DNA of 64,000 nucleotides from Ectobius pallidus (GCA_964059195.1 CAXKWD010000006.1:2038530-2102529), one strand, 5' to 3'; positions 34,368 through 45,933 are shown, numbered from the stretch's first letter. Notes: a model not told the origin generated them from the letters alone. A program made the numbers and translations.

Positions 34368-35287
34368 TGTTGGGGACGGACGGAAAATATATCCGGTCCG
34401 AGAGGGCAAATGTACGGTATCAGGACCGTGAGGAACAAATGTTGGGTTAAGGTACTTCTCAAATAGGAATAAAATGTTGCTTTTAGGTTTGGAAGGGACT
34501 TCAGTCGGAAGTGCATAAGATAGGAAAGATTAGCCACCTCTGAATAGCTAGTGAGGACCAGATTCGAATGAATCAAAATGAGAGCAAATAGACTGTAACC
34601 TCAGGACACTGGTATCAGGAATCCACGGACTACTTAAGGAAAACAATTGAAATATGAAATAATCACAACTTACTAGATTCACACACAATAATTATTGAAA
34701 CTAATTGAAAAGAAACACTGATACATAAGATGCAAGAGTACGTATACACCACGTGTCTGCAAATATTAATTTCTTGAAAACCTTGATAAATAATAGCTTA
34801 AAATGCGTAGATTAAATTGCTCTTGAAGTTAACACTAAACTTTTGTATGTAGTTTAGTCGTAAAAGCTGATATAAGCACTGAAACATATAGCGTTGGTTG
34901 CACCACTGTTGCGAAATATCAAACTTCTGTAATTCGGAGAATTCACTCGCGAACTTTATGAATTATATGTAATTATGTATGAATAATTACTGAGAGCCAC
35001 AATTGCGCACAATTGTGACTATTCGCCGCTTTCTAGAGCAAGTTTAATGGATCTTGGTAGAAAAAGCGGGAATGACTCGAGCCTACTAGATACACTGTTA
35101 TCTGAGTGAGGTCTCGCACAATACTAACTGGCGTGACGCTAAGCCACCACATATAACAAAAGAAATTAGCAAGTCATGCATGATCCCACAATGCCTTGAG
35201 GCGGGAATAAAAAGACAATCAAAGCGGGACATTGCAAGCGTACAGTTTGAAACATTCTAAAGTAGAAACATGTTGCTTGCGCGAACA
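34368..35287 (-). repeat. BEL 5' LTR (right on this strand)
   Basis: 920 bp, the promoter-side LTR of the minus-strand element. I cannot point to a firm TATA box or polyadenylation site. Confidence 0.95.
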
Positions 35288-35292
35288 AGTTA

Positions 35293-36190
35293 GTTAATTA
35301 ATGTTATTTGAATTATGCATTCCAGCATTATAGTCTATGCGTGGAACTGATGCCAGCACCAAGGGATCTTTTGCTGATTCCTTAGGCCTGGAGGAAGTTT
35401 TTTTAATCTGCCATATTATAATATAACTTACGTTAAGTATGAAGTATTTTGTGGCTAACAATTACCTCAGGAAACTTAATAAAAATATTTAATTTCATAT
35501 TAAGAAGTGTACCCATCTAAACGATATTTTTAATTTCGACCATTCCGCAAACCAGAACTCAAACCATCAACCAACCATTATGTCATCTGCGATCTGCTAG
35601 AGGGAGTTACCGACAGGCGAGAGAACAAATAAATGTATTATAGTCTTCGCGCTCAAACGAACCCCACTCGGCTACAAAGCGAGCGGAACGCTTTTAAGTC
35701 GGACCACTCCCCTCATCTGGAAAAGATTATTAGGTTCTACCCACCCCTAAATGCTTTTAAGTCGGACCACAAAAGATTATTAGGGTCTACCCACCCCTAA
35801 ACAAATGCGGTGGTCCCTGCCACCAGGTCAGGCCTTGTTGCAATGTCACTTGTGTTGTTTCTCCAGATTTGTGGAAATCAGCTGCAAGGTTTTTAAACTG
35901 TGGCAACAATGCGCATCTTATGCTTAGGCACGCGCAACTTTCCCTTCCTTCCATTTCGGCTTTTCAACCCCAAGATGTTTATGGAGGTGTTTATGGAGGT
36001 GTTTATGGAGGGTTTGGTCAGGGTTGGGGTTGAGATACTAAATTAGAGGGTTGCCGCCTGAGGATCCTTTAAAAGCGGTGACTAATACCTGCAATACTGA
36101 CCTTTCAAAAGACTGTATATATGATACACGTGTCGTATGAATGCAGTAGTATCTATACAACTTGAAGAGTCGCTACCCTAACATTATTTG
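35293..36190. other. Right part of unclassified ~1-kb insertion
   Basis: GC-richer than its surroundings. It contains a local duplication (CTTTTAAGTCGGACCAC and AGATTATTAGG(T/G)TCTACCC, each twice between 35690 and 35805) and three copies of GTTTATGGAGGT (35978-36013). No gene or terminal repeats are recognised. It continues 27575-27668 across the BEL insertion. Confidence 0.5.
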
Positions 36191-36686
36191 TAAAACCACA
36201 AGAATAAAGTTATTCCCGATAAGTCATAAATCTTTGTTCACGGTGCCTATTGTAATCAGTAATCACTCAAAACAAGCCGCTCAACAGTGTTGAAGGCTTT
36301 CCTCATTCCTGCTTGCGGTAAGGATGTCATAAATTTTGTTCAGGGCAGTGCCTTCCTACCATACAACACAAAAGATTGGTTTTCCCTCAAGATGAGCTTG
36401 TTGACATAACGTATAGCAATCTAAATTGGGATATATAATAAATGGATGTTTATTTTAATAGATACTATTTAATATTTCATAAATAATAGTTCTACCGGTA
36501 GAGTGATACGTTTAGCTAGATTTATCGTATTAAATTATCTTCATTTACGCATCCTATATATTTATTATGCATATTCTTATCATAGGCCTATATAAAATAT
36601 CATTTTCATCATCATCATAACCGAAAAGGTTGCAACTTCTATTCCCGATGCGGACGTTGGGATTTAGGATTTTAATTTCCCTAAAA

Positions 36687-37018
36687 CAGTAGAACTCCAA
36701 TTATCCGAACTTCAACTATCCGGATCGCTTTGAGGCCGTATTCAAATGGTTTTTTAAGCAGTAAGCATTGGGAAATCCTCTTTCAGGGCCGATTATTTGG
36801 TAAAAGCAACCATTTAGCCGACAAAATCTACAGTTTGTCAGCAATAACAACTGACTCTGACTGACCGATATGTTCAACATGTGACACTTTATGTAAGTAG
36901 CCTACAGTACCGTTCAATTTAGTATTTTAAGAAATGACCTTTTCCGAGATTTACCCAATTATTCGGTTAACCGGATCGCGTCCGATCCTAATTAATCTGG
37001 ATAAATGGAGTTCTACTA
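36687..37018. mobile_element. pogo/Tigger-like MITE (copy 3)
   Basis: Third duplicated copy of the element at 626-957, with a few substitutions outside the ends. Confidence 0.6.
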
Positions 37019-37284
37019 TACTTTGGCCCTTGTTTCGACTCAACCTATAACGTAAATAAGTATATACTAGGAGTAATTCTGGGTTAAGGAAGGCCGTTGA
37101 GTAGGACTGACAGCCTTAAATTGTTCGTGTTTCGAACGTCTTAATACTCTTACTTTATGTCCTTTACTTAGGAACATTGTTTTATAGGATACGTAAATTA
37201 TTATTTTTTATTTCAGCTGTGTTTATACTCCTTTTCCACTTTTAGCTTCAGGGCTATATCAGGAGTTCGGGATGTGTGTCTGTA

Positions 37285-38648
37285 CTAGGGTTGCCACCTG
37301 TCCCGAATTAGGCGGGACATCCCGCATTTTAAGGACATTTTCAGCGTCCCGAATTATGCCTAAGAGGGACGCATTATATTGCGGGACGCCAAATTGTTCC
37401 AAAACAAAATATGAGACAGCAATTCTTGGTGGCGTCTTTTGTGAATTTCGTCTCATGGTCAAGATATCGATGTCGTACCATCGTGTTGGCAGCATTGAAA
37501 TCACCGCCCATGATGTTATTCTTTGCAATTTATTTGTATAAGTCGCGCGGGCAATCTTGGGGTATGTCCGTGATCTGTACAACCAGCGTGCGAGCCATGA
37601 ACTGGTGATCCGACGGGGAAGTACCGAAAACAGATCATATGACACTCTGCACTGATTTGCCAAGTACAGCTCCTTCTGGAATTATAGCACAGCAAGACGT
37701 GTGTAGTGTTATCAGTTGTAATTTGAATCCACGTTCTCTGTGTGTTTTATGTGTTGTTCGTTGAGTAGGAACTAATTAAATATTTATCCTGTTATTCTTA
37801 AACCTAGTGGTAAGTCATTATCTAGTCAGAGTCTGGATTGCCAATGTTCATAATTTTTTCGAAACATGTCTATGAGTGTACATTATTTTTGAAATTCTAT
37901 GAGAAAGCTTTAAGTTCCTTAGAGAAAGTATTTGACTTCACAGAAAACAATCTTATGGAACACTGAAGAACTTGAATCTTAAGAGTTCACTATCTTTCAA
38001 ACATCTCAAAGACTCTGTGAAGGCACATAATGTAGAATCTGATGTTAATTTGGATGAGTTAGGCCTATATGAGGAATTCTGCTTTAGTTCAGATATGATA
38101 AATGCTACTAAAGTGAACTATACAGAAGGAGAAACTAAGTATGAGTATGAAATGGAAGAAAATTATTCACGAGATTGGTAAAGAACAATCTCAAATGCTT
38201 TGTTCTAAGCATTCCTGGTAGCAATGCCTTTGTGGAAAGAGTGTTCTCTCTCTTGAATCTAAAATGGACAGAATCCAGAAATAGGTGCTCAGCTGACCTC
38301 ATAAAGAGTGAAATCATTTCTACAAATGTTACAGATATCTGCAAAGATTATTTAGTGAGGGTGAAACAGAACAAGCAACTATTAGAAGCTGCCAAATCAA
38401 ACAAGAAATACAACTTCAAGTAATGAATTTGCCCAGGTTTTTTTTATTTTATTGTTTTGCTAATCTTTTCTTTTCTATTCTAATTAGTCTTACTGTTACA
38501 TAGCCTATTCAGTTTTGGCTTTGTAATATATTCCGTCTTTCAGTTATTAATAAATTGTTCCGTGTACAAATTTAGGTATGAAGATCGGCGATCTGCATAT
38601 ATTCGATAAGTGTCCCTCCTTAGCCTTACCAAAAGGTGGCAACCCTAG
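37285..38648 (+). mobile_element. Internally deleted hAT transposon (copy 3)
   Basis: Third duplicate. It is one base shorter because the T run near 38440 has lost a T, and it has a few substitutions. Confidence 0.85.
37964..38423 (+). pseudogene. hAT transposase C-terminal remnant (copy 3)
   Basis: Same broken coding remnant. The translated end is unchanged from copies 1 and 2 despite several substitutions elsewhere in copy 3. Confidence 0.75.
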
Positions 38649-38799
38649 ACTCTGTACAGTAGGTAGGCCATTGAACTATTGCTTGTCAATTGTTTCTATT
38701 GTCGGTGTATTTAATGGAGTAAATTTTAACTGATAGGCGTATTAATTTAAATGGATATAATACAGGATGAAATGGTGAGGATGGTATGTAAATATCCAT

Positions 38800-38931
38800 T
38801 TCGGAATTTGGCTTTAAGCCTGGGGAAACCATGAAAAACCCCACGTCAAATTGGCCGGTCACGGGATTTGATCCTGGGACCTCCCGAATGCGAGTCCAAG
38901 TCGTTATGAACTCGGCCACCTTGATCGGTCT
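38800..38931 (-). mobile_element. tRNA-headed SINE, family A (copy 3)
   Basis: Duplicate of the SINE at 2740-2871. Confidence 0.65.
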
Positions 38932-39276
38932 AAATTAAACATTAATGATTAATAAAATAAAGAAACTCTGCAGAAGACACACAATACATTAAGTAATATC
39001 ACTATTCACTGAAATGTACGGAATTTAAGTAGACTCTTGTTTTCCGCACTTCAGGCATAATTTTCAGCTTTGTCGAATTGAATCATAATTTTATTCCAGT
39101 ACAGCATTAACGAACATTTATTCACTCATAACTCTGGACTGCAGTAGCTCTCAGTTGTTTCCTGCCATAAAAATCTGATGTGAAAGTCACATAACTTCCT
39201 CTGCCCAAATAAAAGTTAGCAGTACTCACATATCCTTGTAGGCCTACAGAATCGCAAGACAATTTTACGCTAATAC

Positions 39277-39813
39277 GTCTTTCTCACTTCATTCTCATAT
39301 AGATTAAGAGGCCGTGAAAGAGTGCATATTCAATTGTTCACCACGCAACACAAACTTTCTACAAACAGTGGGTGAACAGTGGGTGGCTTGTAACTACCTT
39401 CAGAGAATTTTTTCGAAAAAAAGTTTCAAATAAAAGTTCTAGCTCTCACTATAAGCTACACTTCTGCAAAATTTGAAGAAAATCGTTAGAGCCGTTTTCG
39501 AGAAAATCGCGAAAAACGAAAATTTCTTCGTGTAAAGCCCCCATAAAAATAAGAGAAAATAGTCGCCAATCTTAACCTCACATCTTCAGAAGGTACCTGA
39601 CCCAAATACGAAATTTTGTTTTCATACGATTTTCCGTTTTGGAGCTAGAGTGTTCACAGAGAGACAGACAGACACACAAACATGTTTCCAAAAATAGTAT
39701 TCTCTGAAGGGTGACTGTAAGCTTGTTTGTAGAAACTCTTGTCTTGCCTGGTGAACAACTCAATACGCGGACATTCACGGCCTCTTAATATAAGTACGTG
39801 AAGTGAGAAAGAT
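39277..39813. mobile_element. Fold-back repeat (copy 3)
   Basis: Duplicate of the element at 3217-3752 with a one-base longer A run and a substitution in the ACAGAC tract. Confidence 0.6.
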
Positions 39814-39996
39814 GTATTGTTGGTCATGCTTACAGTTAAGAATATTTGAGGGGAATATTCGATAAATTTTGGAATTTACTCTTTAAGGCGGCAAGTTCAA
39901 TAAACGTTTGCAGTCACTTTTTTCTTCTTTTTTTTTTTTTAGTTTGTCCAAAGCCTGCGTTTTTAGTCGCAACAATCAAAGAAGGGGCTACAAGGT

Positions 39997-40832
39997 ATTT
40001 ATTTATTTATTTATTGTACTAAGAATATTACTGGCTAATGCCCAATTACAATATTCTCGCTTACATTAATACGCCAGATTCAAAAGTTCAAGTGATATTC
40101 AAAATAATTAAGCTAACGCTACAACAGTAAGGAAAAAAACACACACAGAAAAGAAAAACAGAAACACAAACAATATGACAATTACACAAGGGAACATAAT
40201 ATGAAAAAACAAATAATAATATAAATAATAATATAATAGTTTTGGAGGAAAATATAGCCTACATATCAGAAAGATTCAAGTAAAGAAAATGACATGGAGC
40301 AAAATTTAATAATTATTATTTTAAAATTTTTTTCACATATATTTTTAAACCGCTTATTGTTAGTATTGTTATTGTCCATTTTCTGCAACTGATTGTATAG
40401 TCGGAGTACATTATAAAGAGGAGAATTATTATGAGAGTCAGTGTTTACTTTTGGGATGACAAAAAGATTATCCAATTTATGAGATCTATAACGTGGAACA
40501 AAAAAATGTATTTTTTTGAGAATATTAATATCATCTATTTAATTATTAATTAATTTGTATAAAAACAACAATGCATGAATATTTCGTCTGTGTGATAATT
40601 CAGGGATATTGAAATAGTGTAACATAGTTGAATATGATTCAAATTTAGGATAGTAGTTAAACTGTCTGAAATACGTATATTTTAGAAATTTATTTTGAAT
40701 GAACTCTATCAATTTCTTGTATTTAATGGTTGTAGTATTCCAAATTAATGAGCAATATTCTAATTTTGATCTGACAATGGTTCTGGATATAATGCAAAGT
40801 TTAATGATCATATTTGTTAGATGAATAATTGC
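39997..40832 (-). pseudogene. 5'-truncated LINE end (copy 3)
   Basis: Duplicate of the LINE remnant at 3936-4770. The tail at its 3' end is a regular ATTT repeat here, one base longer. Confidence 0.7.
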
Positions 40833-41408
40833 CATTTACAGTTCTTTCATTAGTTTTTGTTTGTTTTTGAAAATTGTGTCTGCTAAATGGCGACCACCAT
40901 GTTGTAGACATTCATATAGTTTTCCGTCGCTCTCGTCGGACATCAGAATGATTGCACCATAATTCACAATGTTCAAAATGGACTGTGCACACTCTTCGGT
41001 TTTGGAGACCATGTGCAAGCTACTCCTGGACGATTTCCATTTTGTACGGGTGGAAACGAGTATCCAAATGCAACATCCTTCGAACATTACGGTCTGACAG
41101 TCCTAAAGCAGTGGCATGTTGTGCGACGTGAACTTCGGATGACTGATTGACGCAAAGCTTGCACATTTTCTGGCGTACGACCTCATACACTGGATGACCA
41201 TCAATTCGCTATTAAGAATGAAATAGCGGCAATACCGAACGACATGCTAATGAGAGCGACGAAAAGCTTCAAGACAACGCTACATGAATGTCTACAACAT
41301 GGTGGTCGCCATTTATCAGACACAATTTTCAAAACAAACAAAAACTAATGAAAGAACTGTAAATGGCAATTATTGATCTAACATATGTGATAATTAAACT
41401 TTGCATTA
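40790..41408. pseudogene. Rearranged Tc1/mariner relic (copy 3)
   Basis: Duplicate of the structure at 4728-5346. Confidence 0.65.
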
Positions 41409-42029
41409 CAGTGATGTTTATTATTTTTATATGCATTTCAAAATCTTTAGATTATTCTGCCGGTCCCTGTACAATACCGGGTCTTTAATATTACTTTACT
41501 GTAATTTGTATCACCACCAACCAAGTATGCTACACTTTGAAAGTAACAATATATAATTAAGTAATTCATGCAACTTATGTAAAAACTACGTCAGCGTTAG
41601 TAAAGATAACGTTTTAAAAATCTAGCAGTAGCATAAATAATTGCGGGCGAAGAGCAGGCACCAGCTAGTACATTCATATACTTTACATTCAAACAGTAAT
41701 ACATTAATATTCTTTGCATTTGGTTAACTTAGATATTTGTTGGGAATTGAGGAGTTGGGAATTTTCGTTAAATAATCTTTTCCTTAACAAGCCTAACTGT
41801 GGGATAACCTGACACATAATTATTTTCTTAACTTATTGATATATTACTTTAAGCACATATTTACTAAGCTAGGTTCGCACAGCTTTCGCATGCCAAACGT
41901 GAGTTATATTGGATTCAGGATCTGTTAGTAATAAATCTAAGTCATTTTACCCTTTTAAAAATGTCATTCACCTCACCCTTTTCAATCCGCCGGTCTCCTG
42001 TAAGGAGCATACAGGTGGTCCAGCGGTCA

Positions 42030-42113
42030 TACCTTATATGAATAGAGAAGGATTTTCCCAGAACAAATTAGCAGGATATAACAATAATAATAACCAGTTC
42101 CCTTCCCACTTCG
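42030..42113 (+). repeat. Satellite array, first partial monomer only (copy 3)
   Basis: Copy 3 keeps only the beginning of the array. It follows copy 1 to CCCACTTCG and then turns into inverted satellite sequence at 42114. Confidence 0.88.
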
Positions 42114-42170
42114 ATTGGAAAATCGGAATTTTCCCGAAGTGGGAAAGGAACTGGTTATTATTATTGTTAT
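42078..42170. repeat. Palindromic satellite junction ending copy 3
   Basis: Left arm 42078-42113 and right arm 42135-42170 are reverse complements at 35 of 36 positions, with a 21-bp loop (42114-42134). The loop plus right arm form a satellite A monomer in reverse. Copy 3 therefore ends exactly where direct satellite sequence meets inverted satellite sequence. Confidence 0.88.
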
Positions 42171-42365
42171 ATTCGTGTTCAGAAGGGTCGAATTATAGGG
42201 AACACATGTATGTCAAGTCAGAACAAAATTTTTACTCTATCTAAATACTGTTTTTATATTGTTTCCTCGTTTTCTACAAAAACGTTTGGAAAATTGGAAT
42301 TTTCTCGAAATACGGAAGGAGCTAATTATTACGTTTGTGATATTCATGTTCAAGTGCATATGCCA
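42114..42365 (-). repeat. Inverted satellite monomers, decaying
   Basis: 42114-42198 is a close reverse match to monomer A. After an unmatched stretch, 42286-42360 is a more diverged reverse match (AATTTTCTCGAAATACGGAA, ATATTCATGTTCAAG) about 172 bp further on, which is the satellite spacing. Confidence 0.65.
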
Positions 42366-42410
42366 TATTAAGTTTTCACCTGTGAGCAGAACTGGAATTT
42401 TTAACCATCA

Positions 42411-42755
42411 CCTGTGAGTAGAAAGACTTCTTGCGCTGGTTTTGATTTTAAACCTTTAACTACATGTCCCTATTCCAAATTAAACTGTCACCTGTGAGTA
42501 GAACGGGCTGTTGCGCTAGTTTTGGTATTAAACCTTTAACTACATGTCCCTATTCCAAATTAAAATGTCACCTGTGAGTAGAACGGGCTGTTGCGCTAGT
42601 TTTGATATTAATCCTTTAACTACATGTCGCTATTCCAAATTAAACTGTCACCCGTGAGTAGAACGGGCTGTTGCGCTAGTTTTGGTATTAAACCTTTAAC
42701 TACATGTCCCTATTCCAAATTAAACTGTCACCTGTGAGTAGAACGTGTTTTTTTA
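42411..42755 (+). repeat. 80-bp minisatellite, about 4.3 units
   Basis: Units start at 42411, 42491, 42571 and 42651, with a fifth partial at 42731, at exactly 80-bp spacing. Each begins C(C/T)TGTGAGTAGAA and carries TTGCGCTAG and CTTTAACTACATGTCCCTAT. The first unit is the most diverged, and an isolated TCACCTGTGAGCAGAAC lies upstream at 42376. No coding or CRISPR-like features. Confidence 0.92.
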
Positions 42756-42989
42756 AGTATGCAGCGTTTTCCATTCTGATAGGTTGGCTGTATAGTGGCA
42801 TTTCATTTGTTGTGTTGGCTATTGTGTTTCACTGCCTCTCTGATGAACATTGACTGATGCACGGTAAAAGTAGTGGAGATAAGCTGCTTTCCTGTGTAGA
42901 CCCAAGAGCCCTACATGTTCCTGTGTTGTTTCTCGCATTATATAGAGCTATTGTGCGTTTATTTGCATTGAATATTACCGTAACTCTAA
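42756..42989. other. No recognised feature
   Basis: Mixed sequence with no recognisable gene or repeat; it includes GATAGGTTGGC, which recurs near 43905. Confidence 0.4.
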
Positions 42990-43345
42990 ATTAAATCAGG
43001 TAAACTGATATAAGTTAACAAAGTGCCAGAATGCTTTTGTTGAATCAATTATAATTTGCAAGTATGATATACAGAAAATAAGTTTTTAATCAGATTGAAA
43101 TGGACCAGTGTAAGCAGAACTACAGATTTGTGATATCTTGATAATCGCGCACTTACATAAAAATAAAAAATAAATTAAAAATCCACGTCAAATCGGCAGA
43201 CTCCGCGAATTGACCCAGAGACCTCCAAAATACGAGTCCAAGACGTTACCATTCGGTCAACTCAGTCACTATGACGGTTTAGTTTGACAAGCATATGTGA
43301 AGGAATAGTGTTATTTGTCAAATCTAAATGTATTGCACCTTGATA
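42990..43345 (-). repeat. Inverted, diverged relative of 24071-24510
   Basis: The reverse complement aligns with copy 2 from the TTGACAAATAAC phrase, through the SINE-A-like head (43190-43280), to the segment AGTTAACAAAGTGCCAGAAT. One stretch of about 70 bp is absent. Because it contains sequence lost from copy 1, it shows which of copies 1 and 2 is the derived form. Confidence 0.6.
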
Positions 43346-43689
43346 TTCTTAAAATATAGCATTTCACAAAATTTAGTGGCAAATAACCGTGCTAATTATT
43401 TCACGGTATTTACCTGCTGTATATAACTTAACACTATTCATGTAGTACTAAATTTCAACTAGATCAACGAAGAAAAGAAACATCTGACTACATTGCATAC
43501 AAAGCCCTCAATTATTAAAAATTCGGCCTCGTATCTCAACTGTTTGTTGATAGATAAGTTCGATATGAATTTGATTCGATAAATTCAAGTAATTTTCAGA
43601 AATTATATAATTTTTCAAGGGAAGGAATGGTTTGTTTGGATTTTTATTGTCCGCGATATTTCAATAGTTACACTATCAATATTTTACAG

Positions 43690-43760
43690 CTGGTGCCCGC
43701 GGCTTTGCCAGCCATTATCAATTGACTCCAGGATTTAAAAAAAAATTACACTGGCAGTTT
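43690..43760 (+). repeat. Start fragment of the 0.62-kb repeat
   Basis: GGTGCCCGCGGCTTTGCC followed by AT-rich sequence matches the opening of the units at 24530 and 25188, then diverges. Confidence 0.45.
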
Positions 43761-43959
43761 ATTAAAAATGTTTGTGGTTCAGAGCTATGAAAATTGTTAG
43801 TAAAAATAAAGTTAGAATATTTGTTCAGTGTGTTCATTTCACTTAGGCCTTATATAGTAAAGAAACTGTTTTCCTAAGTTTGTACTATTCGTGAAAGTTT
43901 CGCTGATAGGTTGGCCTCGAACCAATCAAAATGCTTCGGACTGTCGGAGAACAAAGATT

Positions 43960-44215
43960 ACATTATAATAGATGTGACTGTTAATTATAGTTATTTCGGT
44001 ACCGGTCAGCGGATTTGGTCCAATATCAACAGGGTTCTTCCCATTAACGTTAAAAATGTGTAGGCTATATCAACATTCATAAAAATCCGATAAAGCTCAT
44101 TTGAGTTATGGCACGTACAGACACAGGGACAGACAGACAGACAGACGAACAGACATTTTCCGTCCTCCACACAATCTCATATAGTACCATTCTGGCACTT
44201 AATAAACATAAATAA
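43960..44215 (+). repeat. Dispersed ACAGAC-family repeat
   Basis: Same family as 8683-8944: GGTCCAATATCAACAGG, GAGTTATGGCACGTACAGAC, a GGACAGACAGAC tract and CAATCTCATATAGTACCATT. The hairpin head is not present. Confidence 0.65.
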
Positions 44216-44850
44216 ATATAAATCTTCTTGTAATTTGGTTACAGAAAGACGGCGTTAACCGTTTGCATTTAACCGTATTTATCAATTAAGTAATTACAAA
44301 CCTATAATTGAACAACAACATCAATATAGAATAGACACAAATCTGATGAATAAACTAGCATTTACATACAAATTGTTAAGTCATTTTTTTCTTTTAGTTT
44401 GTTACTCATTTTTTGGTAGGGCCTATTTTTGGGGTCATTTTATAGCTCATTTTTTAAATATTTAGGTCAAAAAAAGGAACATGATGAACATGAAAATGCA
44501 TCTTATATGTACAAAAAGGAAATAAGTTACGTATTTTAGGTATATTAACGCGTGGCCTAATCTTAAAATGTAAATTATAATTGGGACTATGAATGAAGAG
44601 ATAACTCTGTAAAATGTGTACATTTTAAACCTAAGCAATCGGATACCTGACGAAAAATATTTCAAATTAACTTTACAATAATTTTAGGCCCACCCAAGAT
44701 CTCTACACATTTCGATTCCAGCAAGTCTCTGGTGACAATAGCCCTTTCAGCATAGGCCTACTTTCTCCTATTTCCATTCTCTCACGGATATGAATACGTG
44801 TCTGTAGCTATGGGTGATGGTTGCATTGAGTAGAGCTTATGATTTCCAAG
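44216..44850. other. No recognised gene
   Basis: AT-rich. A 67-codon antisense frame (44462-44665) is Ile/Phe/Tyr-rich, as expected of AT-rich chance frames. Confidence 0.45.
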
Positions 44851-45155
44851 GACCGGCGACTTGGTCTTGTGGTTAGCGTCGCTAACTACAGATCCGTCGG
44901 GCAGGGTTCGATCCTCGGTACCTCCTCGGATTTTTCTGAGGTAGGGAGGTCTGGCATTCTCGTGAATTACATTGAGGAGGTACTTGATAGAGAAGTATCG
45001 CCTCCAGTCATGAAAACCACTATTAACGGCCGTGGGTGTCGGCATGCTGACCATATGCACCCAATCCTGCCGTCAACCTTCGGTTGATGACGCAGCGGTC
45101 GGGTGGTAGGCCAAGTCCCTCCGGGGATGTAGCGCCACGGAGTTTAGTTTAGTTC
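44851..45155 (+). mobile_element. tRNA-headed SINE, family B
   Basis: About 305 bp. The tRNA-like head has GTCTTGTGGTTAGCG and a B box GGTTCGATCC. A long body follows with TACTTGATAGAGAAGTA, CGGCATGCTGACCA and GATGTAGCGCCACGGAG, and it ends in (TTTAG)n. A second full copy is at 51733-52043, with fragments at 52943-52971 and 53687-53750. Short frames across it are not genes. Confidence 0.8.
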
Positions 45156-45599
45156 ATGATTTCGAAATCATCTGTCACCTGCTATAGAGAGTTTCAAGGT
45201 TAGAACGCAGCATTGTTTCTACCGGGCTTTTCCAGGCAATGTTTTAAATATGCTGCCTGGAGACAGTTTGAATGGCAAGATTAGGCCTACATTATTTTCG
45301 GAAAAGGTATTTACTGTACTGTAGGTATATTTTCTTTCCGCAGAGTACAGTTTACCTCGTGAAACATAGAGCACGCATTCATCTGAAGGTGAGGCAGATG
45401 AAATATTAAGAATGCAGAATTATTATAATTTAACATTATACAGTATCAGTTAAACAAAGACTAAATTATAAACGATTCAAATAATTATATAATAAGTTGC
45501 TAAGGGACATTAAATGACTGGCAAAAGCCAATAGCAATTTAGGGTCCAATCTTATTAGGCTACAATATATACATTAATTTCTATCTAAGTTATAATAAG
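45156..45599. other. No recognised gene
   Basis: AT-rich sequence without recognisable genes, RNA or transposon ends. Confidence 0.45.
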
Positions 45600-45860
45600 A
45601 GGAAGTGTTTGTCTTTCTGTCTGAATGTGCTTGATGCCCAGCAAAGTCTACTGCATGCAGAAATCTGAAATTTTAAACATAGATGAACTTCAGGGTGGCC
45701 AAATGAACCTCTAAGCCCGATTTTTAATTTTCGCTTTCGTTCGCGAGTTATGAGTGTAAAACTGGCAGAAAACGAGAATTTTTACCGCTATCCAAACATC
45801 AGTTGTCAGTAATGGCTACATTTCATTTCCCAAATCAATTGCAGGTGGCTATGCTGTTTT
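45600..45860 (-). repeat. Inverted fragment of the 0.62-kb repeat (end part)
   Basis: Reverse-complemented, it carries the closing half of the unit: TTTTCACTCATAACTCGCGA, the phrase on pulling back from TTGGCCACCCTGAAG, and AAAATTTCAGATTTCTGC, ending toward the (absent) ACAGAC tract. Confidence 0.6.
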
Positions 45861-45933
45861 TTGTCAGAAATTGGAAATAAATGCATCGCGATTTTTTCAA
45901 TATTTCGCATAGAATTATAGATCGCTTCGAGTC

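Larger units (their letters stand above)
27669..35287 (-). mobile_element. BEL/Pao LTR retrotransposon, 7,619 bp
   Basis: Two 920-bp LTRs (TG...CA) bound an internal region with Gag, protease, RT, RNase H and integrase in BEL/Pao order, read on the minus strand. The 5-bp target duplication AGTTA is perfect (27664-27668 and 35288-35292). I found only two differences between the LTRs (near 27838 and 28541), so insertion is recent. There is a primer site next to the right LTR (its 5' LTR) and a modest purine tract next to the left LTR. The only coding damage seen is one frame change between RNase H and integrase. No envelope-like frame is present. Confidence 0.95.
27575..36190. other. 8.6-kb insertion within copy 3
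   Basis: Copies 1 and 2 read GAGATTTGAAAAACCAC where copy 3 is split. ATTTG occurs at both edges (27570-27574 and 36186-36190), consistent with a 5-bp target duplication of an inserted element. Without the BEL retrotransposon and its 5-bp duplication, the inserted DNA is about 990 bp (27575-27668 plus 35293-36190). I see no inverted or long direct terminal repeats in it, so its class is unknown. Loss of this segment from copies 1 and 2 by recombination between the ATTTG repeats is the alternative. Confidence 0.6.
27438..42113. repeat. Tandem segmental duplication, copy 3 (split, truncated)
   Basis: The copy starts like the others at 27438-27574, is broken by an 8.6-kb insertion, and resumes at 36191. 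It then follows copy 1 at offsets of about 36,061 until 42113, inside the first satellite monomer, where it stops. It carries more substitutions and 1-2 base indels against copies 1 and 2 than they show between themselves (for example a shorter T run near 38440 and a 7-bp duplication near 36260), so it is the most diverged copy. The last 60% of the unit is absent. Confidence 0.9.

Noticed and set aside
42411..42755. CRISPR-like array
   Set aside because: Regular 80-bp units without distinct repeat and spacer parts, in an animal genome context; it is a minisatellite.
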